Positions 1-13,658 are shown, counted from the stretch's first letter. The stretch is 64,000 nt of DNA from Sesamum alatum (GCA_034509735.1 JACGWO010000005.1:31154479-31218478); one strand, 5' to 3'. Notes: a model not told the origin generated them from the sequence alone. A program made the numbers and translations.

Positions 1-78
1 TAAATATATCCTTCCGTTAATAAAAAATCACTGAATTTGCTCATATTAGCAAAACAAAAAAAAAAATCAATAGAACTT

Positions 79-284
79 TATATTTACCCTCAATTGACTT
101 GCAAATGACTTATTGCAGGTCAAAATAAATCTTTTTTCTAATCAAACCGCTCTTATACATCTTTATAGGGTAATGCATGTGAGGATGTATATTTTCACCA
201 GTTCACCTTTATAAGAGTAGTTTGGTCAGTAGATAATTGTTTAACTCGCAATAAGTCAATAATAAATCCAACAGGGGTTAATAT
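79..284. repeat. Fold-back (inverted-repeat) element
   Basis: The left arm (about 79-165) and the reverse complement of the right arm (about 195-284) align over roughly 90 bases with moderate identity. Shared blocks include TGACTTATTGC and CTCTTATA. It has no coding capacity. I found no convincing target-site duplication, so superfamily is unassigned; a decayed MITE is the simplest reading. Confidence 0.45.
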
Positions 285-939
285 GGATTTTCATTTGATT
301 GTGTTTACTAATATCAACAAACTCAGAATTTTAACTAATGAAGGAAGTTATTTGTTAGATGAAAACAAACGTCACGAGTACTAGATGTAATTTGTCAAAC
401 CATATGAGATATACATTAATTGCACCAAACTTAAAGGGAGGGCCACAAAATTATCCCTTAAAATAAAAAGAAAAGAATAAAAAAGATCTTGAAATGAATA
501 GGAGAATGGATTTAATGGGGTCCAATTCCCTTAGAAAAAAGGTGGAGGATATGATCTAGACATGATGGAAAGGAAATGGAATGGAATTGGGGTTTCAATT
601 TTCAAGGTCCCTAGGAAAGAATTAATGCTTCAAGTGAGAGAATTCAATTCTTTGAGATCCCAACTACCCACAAACACACTTATTTTAAGGACATAAATAT
701 ATAAAAGAATACAAAGGATAAGTTGGTTCCTTAAATCCCCCAATTATTACACAAAGTTAGGTCTATTCTATGGCTTATATTCCTCATGGGTTTTTTCTTT
801 ATTTAAACCACTTTTATTATTGCATGTCAAGATTTGCCCCTTTAATTCGGCCACTTTTTCCTTGCTTATGCGTCCCTTCACTTGCCATATTTTTCACATT
901 TTTCAAGAATCTAGGATTTTTTTTAATAAAATAAATTAT

Positions 940-1160
940 GGATAAATTACAGTCAAGTCACCTGTAGTTTAGGCTTCTTGTCGTAATTTTAATTATGCCA
1001 AATCAGGAGAAGTAACTGTAACTTATCAAAAAAATCCATAGAGAAATTCAAATACAAGTAAATATCAACACGATGGAATGCTAAAATCAAGAAGTAAAAA
1101 TAATGAATTTTAAAGTAATTTTAAATACAAATGTAAGGGTCGTTTATGACATTTACCCAG
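940..1160. mobile_element. Small MITE-like element, possible Mutator type
   Basis: The left end begins GGATAAATTACAG. The right end, read in reverse complement, is GGGTAAATGTC preceded by two extra bases. The flanks ATAAATTAT (931-939) and ATCAATTAT (1161-1169) match at 8 of 9 positions, as expected for a Mutator-type target duplication, but the two terminal repeats are out of register by two bases. About 220 bp, non-coding. Confidence 0.4.
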
Positions 1161-4011
1161 ATCAATTATGATTTCTTTGGCCTTGTTTCGATTTTACGAA
1201 CTTTAACGCCCTTTACACGTTTAAGAGGTCTTTTGTTTTTGTAAAGGATTAAAAAAAAAACATAAAAATCTTTCGTGATATTTGAATTTTGAATTAAAGT
1301 GAATAAAACATCATCATCATAATAATAATAGTAATAATAATAATAATTAAAAAAATAAGAGTTTAAGAAATGAACCACAAAGTAGATGGAATTTTTCAAA
1401 TCTAAATTCGAAAATGTAGGTATTTCTCTTCTCCTGCACAAAGTTTGGGAGGTAACTGTACTAGTTGGGCCATAAGTTTTGGGCTATCTTAATGAGTTAC
1501 CAAATAGTAAGGGCCAGACCAAATTTTCTGTGGGCTTCATTTACATAAGAATTGGCCCATATAATTGGCCTAATAGTTAGATTCAATTAGCCTGCAATGG
1601 AGATATGTACAAGCCCAAGTAATTCCACATTTACTATGTGGGCTTTCGAATTAAATATCTTAAATTTGCTTCTTTATTTGAATAAGCCATCAAATTGCTC
1701 AATAAAATCAAGTTTCAACCACTTATAAGATTTTAATAATAATAATTCCCAAATATTAACAACATTTATAAAAAAAAGGAATTTACATCGATCTCCAAGA
1801 TGTTTTGTGTAATTATAAGTAGATTTCCTGTAAAATAAGAACACACTCAATATCTCTCGTGGGAGCATCATGAGCAGCACCATTCTTGTTCTTGATCGAC
1901 TCTCATATTTGTTAATCAATTCACGAGAAGGGTTTTCTCACCTCAATACGCGACAAATCTTGCTTAATTTCTAGCCTGCCATGAGAAACCTTTCAATAGT
2001 AGGAAATGATGCAATTTGCGACTCAGTCGATGCCCCATTGTGTGAGGCATTGTCCGTTCTGACTTCGTACGACCCCCACGAATTCGTCCTAAAAAACCGC
2101 CCCCCATAAGGGAGGAAGTCCTAGCTAGCACAACAAGTCCCGTAGCGTGATATTGTTCTCTTTGACTTCAGTCACATAGAGAGGAGCCACACGATTTTGT
2201 CTTATTTAGAGCGTCTTCCTAGAAGAAGAGGTCTGAGAATTATAAGTCACGCAAACTCTTCGTGTAACCAATATGAGATGTTTGTCCACGTCAAAACCCT
2301 AGTTTAATATAGATAACTATGCTCATTGGGTTTACTTGTTACCTTAATTTACATGGTACAATCATTATTAATAATTAAAGTTAATAATTTGGCATGCATG
2401 ATACAACCATAATCCACTCTACAATGATTTGGCCGGAGAATAAAGTGACATTTTATGACATGATGTGTAATTATTCGCTGTCTTTTGGAGTATTAATTAA
2501 TAATCATCTTATGTATGCCTTACTAACTACATCGTATTTTATAAATTAAATTATGGTCCGAAAGAGAAGTAGTGCACATGCATGCATTGGCCCTACACTT
2601 GTTGTCTTAAGAGTTGTTATTCCCTATTTGTCTAAACCAAATTTCAAGATGATAATATCTTGTAATGGAACACTGATTAAGTCTGTTCTAATTGCCCTTC
2701 TTGCATTCATCCATAAATAGGTGATTATGACATGCAATTTATGTAACATGATTGTAAGAGCTTTAATATTTGCAAAATATATAGAGCAATGTATGTCAAA
2801 ATATTTGTGTAAACTCTTATCTCTAAATACGACGTAGTTAAGGGGTGTAATGATAGAGGATACTTGTGTATTTACTCAAATATTTAATTTGAATAAATAT
2901 TTCTTTATCACTTTCAGAACTACTTATAATTTTAACTTTTTTAAAAATTCAACCTTGCAACTTTTTTATTATAATAAATCTTATTTAAATATGAAAATAC
3001 TAAGAATATATAACATGTCCGCATTTCTTTCAGTGATACATATTAAGATATTGAAGATGCTCTGCAGCAGAAATACAGTTAGGTCTAATTGTATTTATGA
3101 TCGTGACTGCGAAACATACTTTACCTTGTGAATTTTTGCTTCTTTATTATGTAAGTATAATTTTTCTTTTATTTTTATAAATTAAAGTAGACCATATTTT
3201 TTAAAATACATATATACATATATATATATATATAAATTACGTTATTTTCGTGTGTAGTTTTCTAGCAATAGTTAATATTATGATATGAGTTAAAATGGAA
3301 AGAAAAATAAAAATAAAATGAAAATAATAGAGATGGGAAGAGTTAATGTGTGTTGGTCCCACGTGTTGTCCTGTAATTGCTTTACTGGACAGATTTATAG
3401 TTGTGTCCAATGCACGTGCACCCTTACCCTTCAAACTTGTACTCCTACACTTTTTGTCCTAATTTAACTTTACTATTATTATCACTAATTAATATAATTA
3501 TCGTACTATCATACTTTTTTTTCTTCTTTTACATGCACAATTATAAGTTTGCAAATTAAATTACATGATTTATCCATAAAAAATGCAGCTTGACTAGAGG
3601 ATTATTCCCTATATTTTATATGATCACAACTTAAACACCATAATGAATCAATACTTTCTAATACAATCAAATAAATCTATGTGAAAAGTTATATTTTAGG
3701 CATGAGTAATTAATAATTTTTATAATTTTAAGTACGATCAAAATATTTGTTATGGTTTTCAGCTCCCTTACTTGCAGAAGCATTATTTCTTTCTTTTTTT
3801 TTTTTTTAACACGTAGATTCGATACACTCATGCACACATTGAGGATCTTTTACAGAAAATTTCAAGTCCAAATCGTTGGATTGCTCCTCACGGGATAAAA
3901 ACGACGGCTATTTGCGGAAGCGTCGTTTATGCATTCACCACAAGTTTTTATTTTTAATCATGATAATTAACTATGATAGAAGTTATATTTTTTTTTTTCA
4001 GAAAAAACATA
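1161..4011. other. Intergenic, AT-rich, no gene seen
   Basis: No open frame here resembles a protein. It holds a CAT/AAT microsatellite near 1307-1348, an (AT)n tract near 3207-3235, and an LTR-like remnant around 2030-2300 listed separately. Confidence 0.6.
2030..2300 (+). mobile_element. Decayed LTR-like remnant (tentative)
   Basis: This stretch is less AT-rich than its surroundings. It carries the order GATATTGTTCTCTTTG, then a gap, then a block ending CCAATATGAGATG. That resembles widespread plant LTR sequences in which a GATATTGTCC-CTTTGG motif is followed by an AACCAATGTGGGA-type end. Termini and target duplication are not visible. The identification rests on remembered motif order only. 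Confidence 0.3.
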
Positions 4012-4016
4012 CTTAT

Positions 4017-4443
4017 TGATGGGGGTATAACCCAATTCATATTAAAAAGATTGGAATACCCCTAAAAGGGGCCCAAAATCACTTGAAGACCCCTGGACCG
4101 GCGCGCAATTTGGATAGGTCGGATTGTGCGATCCGACCCGGATCAGCGACCCGGTTCGTACCACGCGCCAGGTGCGGACACTTGGTGCTATAAATATGTC
4201 TGCCCCACGGCATTTAAGGTAAATTATTCGCGTAATATTCGATCAGATATTTCTACCAGTTCGTCATATTTCTATCTCGACCAGTGTCTGACTTTACATC
4301 GAAGGGTCTACACCGAGGACACTCCCGACTAGTCTCACGTGTTTGTTTCTTCTCAGGTTACTTATCTGGGGAGGCTTACTAGATCGAACTCGAGGATATC
4401 CAACTAAAGTGAACACGGGAGATCGAATAGGCGACCTGGATCA
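4017..4443 (+). mobile_element. Solo LTR of an LTR retrotransposon
   Basis: The element is 427 bp, begins TGATGGGG and ends GGATCA, giving TG...CA termini with a TGAT/ATCA inverted pair. It is flanked by a perfect 5-bp direct duplication CTTAT (4012-4016 and 4444-4448). A TATA box (TATAAAT, 4189-4195) sits mid-element, as expected at a U3/R junction. No primer-binding site, gag, pol or second LTR follows, so this is a solo LTR left by LTR-LTR recombination. Its GC-rich sequence style is like plant Ty3/Gypsy LTRs (inference). Confidence 0.85.
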
Positions 4444-4448
4444 CTTAT

Positions 4449-5050
4449 ATATATATAAGTTTGATTGAATTCTATTTAATTTATACGTATGTTTCATTTG
4501 TTCACAAAGTTATTGTTTTTCTTGTTATAATTCATTAAATTTTAACATAAAATAACATATTTATCAAGAATAAAGTATATATATGAATTTAGTGTCGGTT
4601 ACTTTTACATTACATTTTACAATCAAGTCAACGCAGTACATACGTAGGATTTTGACGGAAGTAAAAGTACCGGAGAAGTCATTTTCATCGGGAAATAATC
4701 GCCGATGTTTTACTTTACTAGATATAAAACGCGGCAAAGAGGTGTGGGACCCAATCTTCGCAACTTGCGCCTTTCCTTTTCCCGAAAGCAGCCCCCCCAG
4801 ACTCCGTTGCCAAAATGCCAACCAATTAAATAAAAAACAAATATTTTATACTACTAATTTATTCATTCCCTATAATATATAAAAAAACAACTAATTCCTT
4901 TTTCTTTTTTCGGAAAAAAGAAAAAGAAATATTAATTGAGCCAGCCAACACTTTCCACTTCTAAATTAATTATTACCAAGCAAAAGGGCAACTTCTTATT
5001 CCATAATCCACATGCTCTACTTGGAAATAATATTATTTTTTTCTCCATTA

Positions 5051-5096
<46 letters not shown>

Positions 5097-6347
5097 GTTG
5101 TGTATAAATGTCTAAGATGCGTGTAATGACTGTAATCTTCAATTTTTTTTTCATGAATCGGAATTATCTAAAAAAGTATAATAGTTCAAGAATAGGTAGA
5201 GAGATCTGTTGAGATGAATTTCTTGATTATTGGACATTGTTTTATGATGTAAGTGCTCGTTTGGTTCTGCGATTGAGCAGATCAAATATGTATTTCCAGG
5301 GTTGACTTATTTTTTTTATTTATATTGTTTGACCCTTTCTTCATAATCATATTCGACATTAAATTCTACCAAAATCACATTTAATACAAGCTATACTTTG
5401 TAGTTTCATATCCCACCAAAATAGTTCTCGTCAAATTACCTATTATACCAATTAAATTCTATCAAAACCACTTGACATTAGATTAGTTTTTGAAATCAAC
5501 TATCTCATATGAATTATGTAACAAATGGGTCAAATTAGGCCTAAAAAGTAAAAAAGTTTAACTTATAAGCACCTCAACTATGGATAAGTTTTCTGATTAT
5601 TCTCTATAACTTTAGTCATATTCTTGATTTTTTGTACTTTATTTATGAGAGATGATTATTAATTTAAAAGGGTTTATTCTAATGATTCTCTTTTAATTTA
5701 CAGATCATGTCATTTCATCATCAGATCATGTGTACAGGGAAAGTTAGATTACATCATCATATACCTTAAAAGAAACCACATTAACTAAACCAGCAAATCC
5801 AGCTGTAATAACAACAGTCCTAATAATGAAAATGGGGCTACTTTTTGTATTAAGTCAAATACTAATTTTATTACCAGAATGCAAATGAAAATGGCAGTTC
5901 AATCAAAAAGTGAACAAATCTTTAACAACAATCTCAAGGTTACTTGTGCTTTACAAAAATTGAAGAAAAAAGAGCAAGATACTTGTGCCTCCCTCTCTCT
6001 CTCTCTCTTCTTTCTCTCTCCTGGCCTCTAATGGCAGTCGCTTTCTCTCCTTTTTTTTCACTGTCCCCATAGCAGTTATCAGTCAGTAATCACTCTGTCC
6101 TCTATTTTCAGCAAAAAAGAAACAACCCCAGAACAGGAAATGCTCTGTTCCCAGTCCATTCTTCCTCCCCATCAAACAATAGAGTTTAGATGCCCTTTTC
6201 ATTGAGCTTTGCTTCTTGTCAAAATTCATCAAAGATTCGTTTTTCTTCAAAATCCCATAAAAAAGATCCGATTTTTGTTCTTCTTAGCTGTTCATCTGGA
6301 TTGAATCTTTTTTCTTAGTGAATTTCACCTGTGTTTTTCTTGCTGCA
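4449..6347 (+). other. Intergenic and 5' region of the LysM kinase gene
   Basis: No gene is seen between the solo LTR and the kinase. An (ATT)n microsatellite lies at about 5051-5096. A pyrimidine-rich CT tract at 5993-6020 falls in the probable 5' UTR or core promoter of the kinase. Confidence 0.6.
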
Positions 6348-9300
6348 ATGGGTTCTGAAAGAGCCTCAATCATGATAGTTCTTTGTCTGCAGCTCCTGTT
6401 CCTGTTTCAAGCTGAAGCATATGTTGCTCCACTCAATTGTACAGATACAACTCGCTTGTGCACCTCTTTTCTTGCCTTCAAACCCTCGCCGGAGCAGACC
6501 CTTCCGGTGATCCAGAGCATGTTTGATGTGTTGCAAGAAGATATAACTGTTGAGGGCAACGGCGGCAGGGGCTACGTTTTCATCAGAAAGAACTGTTCTT
6601 GTGCTTCAGGACTTCGCAAATACTTGACAAATACAACTTTTACTGTGAGAAAAAACAATGGGTCTGTTTATGATCTTGTGATTGATTCGTATGATGGGTT
6701 GGCTTATTTTCCTTCAAACTTCACAAGGGCAGCCAAGAAAGGCGCTGTGGTGTCATTGAGGCTCATGTGTGGCTGCTCAAGTGGGCTGTGGAATTATCTG
6801 ATGAGTTATGTGATGAGAGATGGAGACAGTGTTGAGTCTTTAGCTAGCAGGTTTGGGGTGAGCATGGATAGTATTGAGACTGTGAATGGGATTGCTAATT
6901 CTGATAATTTCACTCTTGGGGAACTCTACTACATACCCATGAATTCTGGTATGATTATCTTTGTTGTTGAGTTTGAATTCGTTTTGATGCAGTTAAATGG
7001 TTGTTTTTTCTGATGATTTCTGGTGTGTGGATTGATTGGTTTTGGATGAACTTTGATGTTTGCCTTTTGTTCTCAAGTGTCATTAGGATCTGGTTTTTTC
7101 AGACACTGTTGAAGTTAATATAATATGTCCAGAGAAGAACTTGGTAATGACTTTTTCAAGATTACAGTAAAAGTTGTCACATTTTATATTGTAGTAATTG
7201 ATGATCATGTAGACTAGGATTTGGACCAGAACTTTGTTAGTGATTATTATGATTATTATTATTATTGATATCTACAATATAGTAACTGTAAACTCTAAAA
7301 TGTTGGAATATTTTCAAATTTTGCTTTGGTATTTTTACCTAGATGGGTAAACTACAACAGTTGAAACAAGCAAGGTTGTGGAATAGGATGTGCATGAAGT
7401 TCTGTTTTATCATTGTATGATGTGGGATTCTTTGGTGGCACATCCAAGTCAAAGTTTCATTTTTAGGAAGAAACTTGACCAAGAACTATTTTTCCAAGAC
7501 ACGGGGAAATCGAATGGTAAAAGAGGCATTGGGTGCCTGTATCGTGATATCCTGTGTATTTAGTTCTGTTGTCTGATCCTGGTTGTAGGAGTTGGTTGTT
7601 ACCTTACTGTGGGAGGAAATTATTGCGTATTTGGTATAACATTATTCATGTTATAGACTAGTGTTTACGAGTTTAAGACATGACGAAGGCCATCGGCCCT
7701 TGAAACCAGGCTTGAGGAGAGCTATTATCGTGATATGTGCTTTAGATTGTACTGTGATAATCTTGGATTATGTGGTTAAGCCGTCCCCATAAGGTGATTT
7801 TGGCACCTCATTTCTTTCAAGTTATGTTTTCCTCATTCGTTATCCACGGTTAGGTATTCACATTTATTAAGGTGTGAAGACTATCTCGAATTAATTGTTT
7901 TCGGAAGTGAAAGAAATGGTCAGGGCTGTCATTACGTCAGGGCATAACTTGAGTCATGCTGGTAAGCCCAGTAGGTGGTGCTTAGTCGGTGATATTCCTA
8001 GAATCGAGTTTCTTAGATTCCTGAACTGAATCTAAATAGGCAGGCCGCGCCAAAACCAGAATGACATGACGTTGCTGATGAGATATCAGAACTTCCTAAT
8101 GTAGTGATGATTGTATTATCTGTTAGTTGCCTGTGCTAGTTTTTCGATAGTACAATGAGCAAGTCTAGGTAAAAGTTGTTTCTATATTACCTGAATTTTC
8201 TCTATTTTTGTCACCATTTTTCATTTCATTTGTTCCACGTTTCAGTTCCTGGTGAGCCTTATCCAGTAAAGAATGACACAGTTCCAGCTCCTGCCCCAGC
8301 TCCATCTGTCGAAAACTTTGTAGGTATGTAAATTTTCCATTTCTCACGCGCTTGACGTTTTGTGAAGTTCTTTGACAGCCTCCCGTATATGATCGTCATC
8401 TCCTCTATCATTCATTGGAATCAACACAGATGTGAAAGATGAATTAAATATTGCAGCATGATTAGTTGAAAGATTGCATTTCCTACTCATCTCGTATCTT
8501 TCTACGTCGAAGTAAATTGTATTTTTGAATAGCTGTCAAGGTTCGACTCGATAATCCCTTCACTTCTTTCTAAGCATATCGTTTTGTATTTTTGGCAGAA
8601 GATCAGATGAATCACAAGACTCACGTACCTTATTGGTGGATCTTCGGGAGTCTAGCTGCTGGTTTGGCTCTTATTCTTGTGGTGGTACTTGTCTTTGTTT
8701 GTCTCAAAGGATCCCGATCCCAAGGAAGTCAAGCTAAAGATTCTGATGGAAAGATTTCACATAAATTTCACATTCTCCGAAACACAAGTTTCTGCTGTGC
8801 TTCGAGGCGGTCCATATGTTGCAAATCTGGGGATTGGGACCACCACCCTCATGGTGAATCTAGTAACCGCCAGATGAACATTCCTACAGGTCTGAAAATA
8901 TAAATATATTTTTCGTAAATGCAATGTCTCTACACCTGCAGAATAATCTCAAGTTTGCTAGTTAATTCCAGTTCCATTGATGATTATAATACTTTTCTAA
9001 GCTTCTGATAATATTTCTTTGTTTGTTTTACCTGCCGTGTTTTCCTGCAGTTATAGGGACGGATGTCTTTGACGTGGAGAAGCCTGTAGTCTTCACATAC
9101 GAAGAAATTCTATCTTCAACCGATGGGTTCTCTGATTCTAATCTTTTGGGGCATGGAACATATGGCTCAGTGTATTATGGCCTCCTCCGAGACCAGGTCT
9201 ACAGCTTTTTGAGTTTGCTGATGCCTAGTACTATTTGTCGAATAACTTTTCTGAAGCTTCATATGTCTGCATGAAATTTCAGGAAGTTGCCATTAAGAAG

Positions 9301-11081
9301 ATGACTGCTACAAAAACTAAAGAATTTACGGCAGAGATGAAAGTTCTTTGCAAAGTTCATCATACAAATTTGGTAATGCTAATCCTGTTGACGCTAGGTC
9401 CTATGGTTCTAAAGATAAAATGATGTTTCTGAATTAGAATGTTGACTAATTCTATATTTTTGATTTTGTAAAAGGTAGAATTGATTGGTTATGCAGCCAG
9501 CGGCGATGAACTGTTTCTCATATATGAATTTGCTCAAAAGGGTTCCCTCAGAAATCACTTGCATGATCCACAGAGCAAAGGTAAGCTCCTATTCTTATGA
9601 ATTAGTAGCGTGCAGTTTACCTTCATCCAATTATGATTACGAAATAATATGGCCCCGCTTAATGATTTTACGTGAAGTTCTCCATCATCGAAAATAAAGC
9701 TTCTTTAATTTGATTTCCCCTAGTCATGATGCAATGTAACCGGTTATTTGTTGAGTTTTTTTCTCGCGGGCTTATGATAGAACACGTTCTAAGTGCTCCT
9801 TGGAATAGCTGTTCCTCTCAAATTGGTAATAAGAAAATAATGAACTCCTTAAAATCTACATTATACATTTGGTCACATGTGGGCTGCATGTTCTTTTCTG
9901 AGTGCTGGCATTGTCGTTTTTCAGCTCAAGTGGAATCTATAGTTAAGGTAGCTCGATAACAGCGTAATCATTTATCGAATATATTGTTATAGTTTTGCAC
10001 TCTGGTTCTGCTCAATTACACTGAAATATCTCTTCATAGGTCATACATCACTGTCCTGGATCACGAGGGTTCAAATAGCACTTGATGCTGCTAGAGGCCT
10101 GGAATATATACACGAGCACACGAAACCTCATTACGTGCATCGAGATATCAAGACAAGCAATATTCTACTAGACGGCAGCTTCAGAGCAAAGGTTTGTGTT
10201 GTCCTGCCTCAAGTGTATGTCAACAGCCCACATGTTCATTAACTACATTTGATCGCTTCTTTTACTTATTCAGATATCAGACTTTGGTCTGGCAAAACTC
10301 GTCATGGCAACCAATGATGGGGAAGAGTCTGTCACCAGAGTTGTCGGGACATATGGTTATCTAGCTCCAGAGTAAGTAAAGCTATGAGTACTTGCTGTAA
10401 CGGGCAATTTCCCTCATCGGTTTCTTAATGATTCCAATCTCTGGTTTCTAGATACTTGAGGGACGGTTTGGCCACGAGTAAAAGTGATGTTTATGCATTT
10501 GGGGTGGTACTATTCGAGATGGTATCGGGAAAGGAGGCCATGACAAGAAGTGCTGAAAGGCGGTCACTAGTGTCGATTGTAAGTCGGGTTGAATCACTGA
10601 CTTACCAGATCATTTATCTTTCAAGAAATAACTTTTTCAGAGTTGGGACAAAGAAACTATTGAAAATGTTCTTTGTTTGATGTTGCTTGAGTTCACAATT
10701 ACACTGATAATGCTGAATTTTCAGATGGTGGCAGCTCTGAGGAATTCACCTGACTCCATGACTATGTCGAGTTTGAAAGATCACATTGATCCTAATTTGA
10801 TGGATTTGTATCCTCATGACTGTCTTTTCAAGGTAAGTTCTCCTCGTACTTGAGCTTCAGACAAGATACCATTTAGCAGCCTTTGGCTTCGTATAAACTA
10901 TCTTGCTCGCATCCAGATGGCTATGTTGGCAAAGCAATGTGTGGACGACGATCCCATTTTGAGACCGGACATGAAGCAAGTAGTGATATCACTTTCGCAG
11001 ATCCTGTTATCCTCAGTGGAGTGGGAAGCAACTCTTGCTGGGAACAGCCAAGTATTCAGCGGACTCGTTCAAGGAAGATAG
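6348..11081 (+). CDS. LYK3: LysM receptor-like kinase, LYK3/EPR3 group
   Basis: Eleven exons join in frame to 653 aa: 6348-6948, 8246-8323, 8599-8889, 9051-9196, 9283-9372, 9475-9580, 10040-10191, 10274-10371, 10452-10578, 10725-10832, 10917-11081. The start is the ATG at 6348; it is followed directly by a signal peptide (residues 1-23). The ectodomain has the paired CxC Cys pattern (NCSCASG, MCGCSSG) and a LysM-like segment ending YYIPMNS, then a Pro/Ala-rich linker. One membrane span lies at about 240-262. The kinase looks catalytically complete: GHGTYG loop at 357-362, Lys377 in VAIKK, HRD Asp473, DFG Asp491 and an APE motif. Family members sense chitin-like or exopolysaccharide ligands at the plasma membrane; EPR3 in Lotus is the named relative. 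The juxtamembrane region carries two CC pairs. Family assignment is strong; the ligand is not predictable. Confidence 0.92.
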
Positions 11082-11505
11082 GAAACTTTTCTCTGTTCAA
11101 CGGTGAATCTTCTAATACTGCTGCAAAAACTGTGTATTTACATTTTTCTGAAGCTTCTTTCTCTGTTTACTATGTGTGTATATAATCTCTTTCTTCCGGC
11201 TCATTTTATCAAACTCACTCTGCACAAAAATTTTGATAAACTATTGAGTATTCAAGATATGAACCTGCATCTGATTGTTATTGGCGCATCCAGGTGTTGT
11301 ATTGGCAATTATGTGCATAATGTTTCTACTCTTTTTCAGATGATTCTTTCACAATGTTATCACAATTACAAACTCAACATCAGAACTTAAGAAATGGCCA
11401 AGCTGCATAAATATGAAAGGCATGTACTAAATCCACAAAACCATTTACATCAACTTGTATGCCAAACACTTAACAAATGTTCACCTAGCAGAAACCACAC
11501 TTCTC
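11082..11505. other. Convergent 3' intergenic region
   Basis: The 424 bp between the two convergent stop codons (LysM kinase and TauD-like gene) should contain both 3' UTRs. No other gene is seen. Confidence 0.6.
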
Positions 11506-13658
11506 TTACTTGCAAAGAGAAGCTAATATCCGGCGAGGAGGGGTGAATGGTCTTCGAGAGTGAAGAACAGCGAGATTATCAATCAACAATACATCGCCTT
11601 TCTGCCATGGAATGGCGACACTTTCCTCTTCTAGGATTTTTAGACAATCGTAGATGATATCACCTGGCAAAGGGTTTCCATCCCCGAATGTTACTGCCTT
11701 TTTGGGATCATTTCGTGCATCTTCCCAGCCAGTATAGGCAGCCACCATGCTGTTGAACCAAATCTTGCGACGCCTTGTTTCGTCATATTTAATAGCTGGG
11801 ATTGGCCCCATTATTGTTTTCACACCGTCCTCTGTCCATTCCAGCTTCATGTTTAACTTAGCAGCTCTGTTAGATGGACAAAGTTTGGAAAATAAGCAAT
11901 TGCGAATGTAGGTTATAACATACGAGTTTCATCAAGTTATGATCAATAAGATGAATGTAGACAGAGCTAAAGTTTGTTTGCATTTCCAGGGTTTTTAGCA
12001 GGAGGAATTCCAGTTGAACAGCTGCAGTGCAATATTATACTTACTACTAGAAACCATGATTTACTATCAAGAAAGGGTTTATTAACTGATTGAACTCCCA
12101 GGACAATGTGCCGACATTGAAGCCTGAAACAGCAAACTATGATGCATAACAATGTGAAATTAACTATCTTCAAAATCCAAACCCTCCCCATGAAAACGAG
12201 TAGAACAGCAAGACTAATTGAAAAAATTATCGATATGGGGTCACTGAACAAAAGCACAAGAATTCATATATGCAGCAGTAGCACGGAACAATAAAATGAA
12301 TTGGTTTGTAAGAATGAGAGGTGCAGGTCACAAACCTCTCCTCAGCCACACTCTTATCTTTCGTCAAGAATGTAGATTTCCAGCCACGCCCTATCGGGGA
12401 AGAAGGGTCATCTTCTTCTCCCAAAACCCGAGTATATATCAGTCCGTGCTTCTCTAATTTCTCGACAAAGTCCGGATACTTGTCTTTCATTCTCTCATAT
12501 ACAACATGACTGAGAACAATTGGAGTTTCTCCCCCATCTGCAGGTTCCACTTCACAAAAGAAAAACAACTTGGAAGGGTACTCGGGAACCTGGTAAAAAC
12601 ATAATTAGTTGTACTCCAACTTATGAATCTTACATATAGTATCAAGAATTTGAATTCCAACTAAATTAACAAATAAGACTGTCCTTGAAGGGGTGCTTTA
12701 AACTAACTAAAAGAATGCTCTATTTACCAATACGTGAGCTGAACATAAGCTGGTAAAACTCAAAAGATTGTTTATTGAACCAACTAAATCATCTTCGTAG
12801 GCATCCACAACAGAGCAAATAGCAGCATAACTGTAAACTACATCGAGGAGGGGGCAAAACTCAAATTATATTTAAATCGGAATGGCAATCTATGAACTAA
12901 CCGGTTAAGAAATTTCTCTTAGACTGGACTATTATATTCTCAATTAACATTTTTGATTGTTCAGCCAGTAAGTATAACTATCCAATTTCACATATTAAGC
13001 TGTCAACCTTGAGTTCTACTGTGTATCAAGTGCACACCAAGAACTCTCTGATAATACGTAGATAGCCAATCCAGAAGAGGAAATAGAATTACAAGAACAA
13101 CTATTTCACATTTCACAAAACTGACAAAATCAAGCTCAGAACAATGAAACCCTATGATCAGATGCGGCATCAAAAAATCTAAGCGCTAAAATCAGAAACT
13201 GCCAACAATAAAACCTAGAGTTACCAATTTTGATTCCAATTACGAAAGAACCCCAAAATTAAGAGTCACAGAAGCAAGAAAGAAACCTGAGCCATTTCAT
13301 GATGAAAAGGGATTTTCTGATCCGGCGGGGACTCATTAGCAGTAAAAACCCGGCCAACAACGTTAGTCCTCGGAGCGGCGCCGCCGACGTACGGCAGCTC
13401 CTCGTACCCAAACGCTTCGACGACGTCGTTGAAGTCCGACGCAGTAGCTAAAGAATCAAACCCACGAAACAGAATAGCCCCGTGCGTATGGAGAAGAGAG
13501 TCCAGCCATGGCTTCTGCTCCTTAACTGCCGCCATCAAAACAGACGGTTTATGAGATTGCACTGCCGCCGGAGATAGCACGGCCGGAAAAACAACTCCGC
13601 CATAGTTCCTCTGATGTTGGATCTTGGTTTCAGCGAAGAAGCTTAAATTTGCAGGCAT
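11506..13658 (-). CDS. TauD/clavaminate synthase-like Fe(II)/2OG oxygenase
   Basis: Three exons on the minus strand (13658-13287, 12589-12336, 11866-11506) give 328 aa, about the length of the Arabidopsis At3g21360 protein it resembles. The fold is that of the TauD/TfdA family of iron- and 2-oxoglutarate-dependent dioxygenases. Visible metal ligands are His119 and Glu121 in IPFHHEMAQ (an HxE rather than HxD first pair) and the distal His311 in AVLHSRRPF, followed by Arg residues at 320-321 suited to binding 2-oxoglutarate. No targeting peptide is obvious. The physiological substrate of this plant group is not known to me, so only the reaction class is inferred. The gene is convergent with the LysM kinase and its first intron is 697 bp. 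Confidence 0.9.

Noticed and set aside
4126..4332. 68-codon open frame inside the solo LTR
   Set aside because: It spans the TATA box and leader region of the LTR and resembles no protein.
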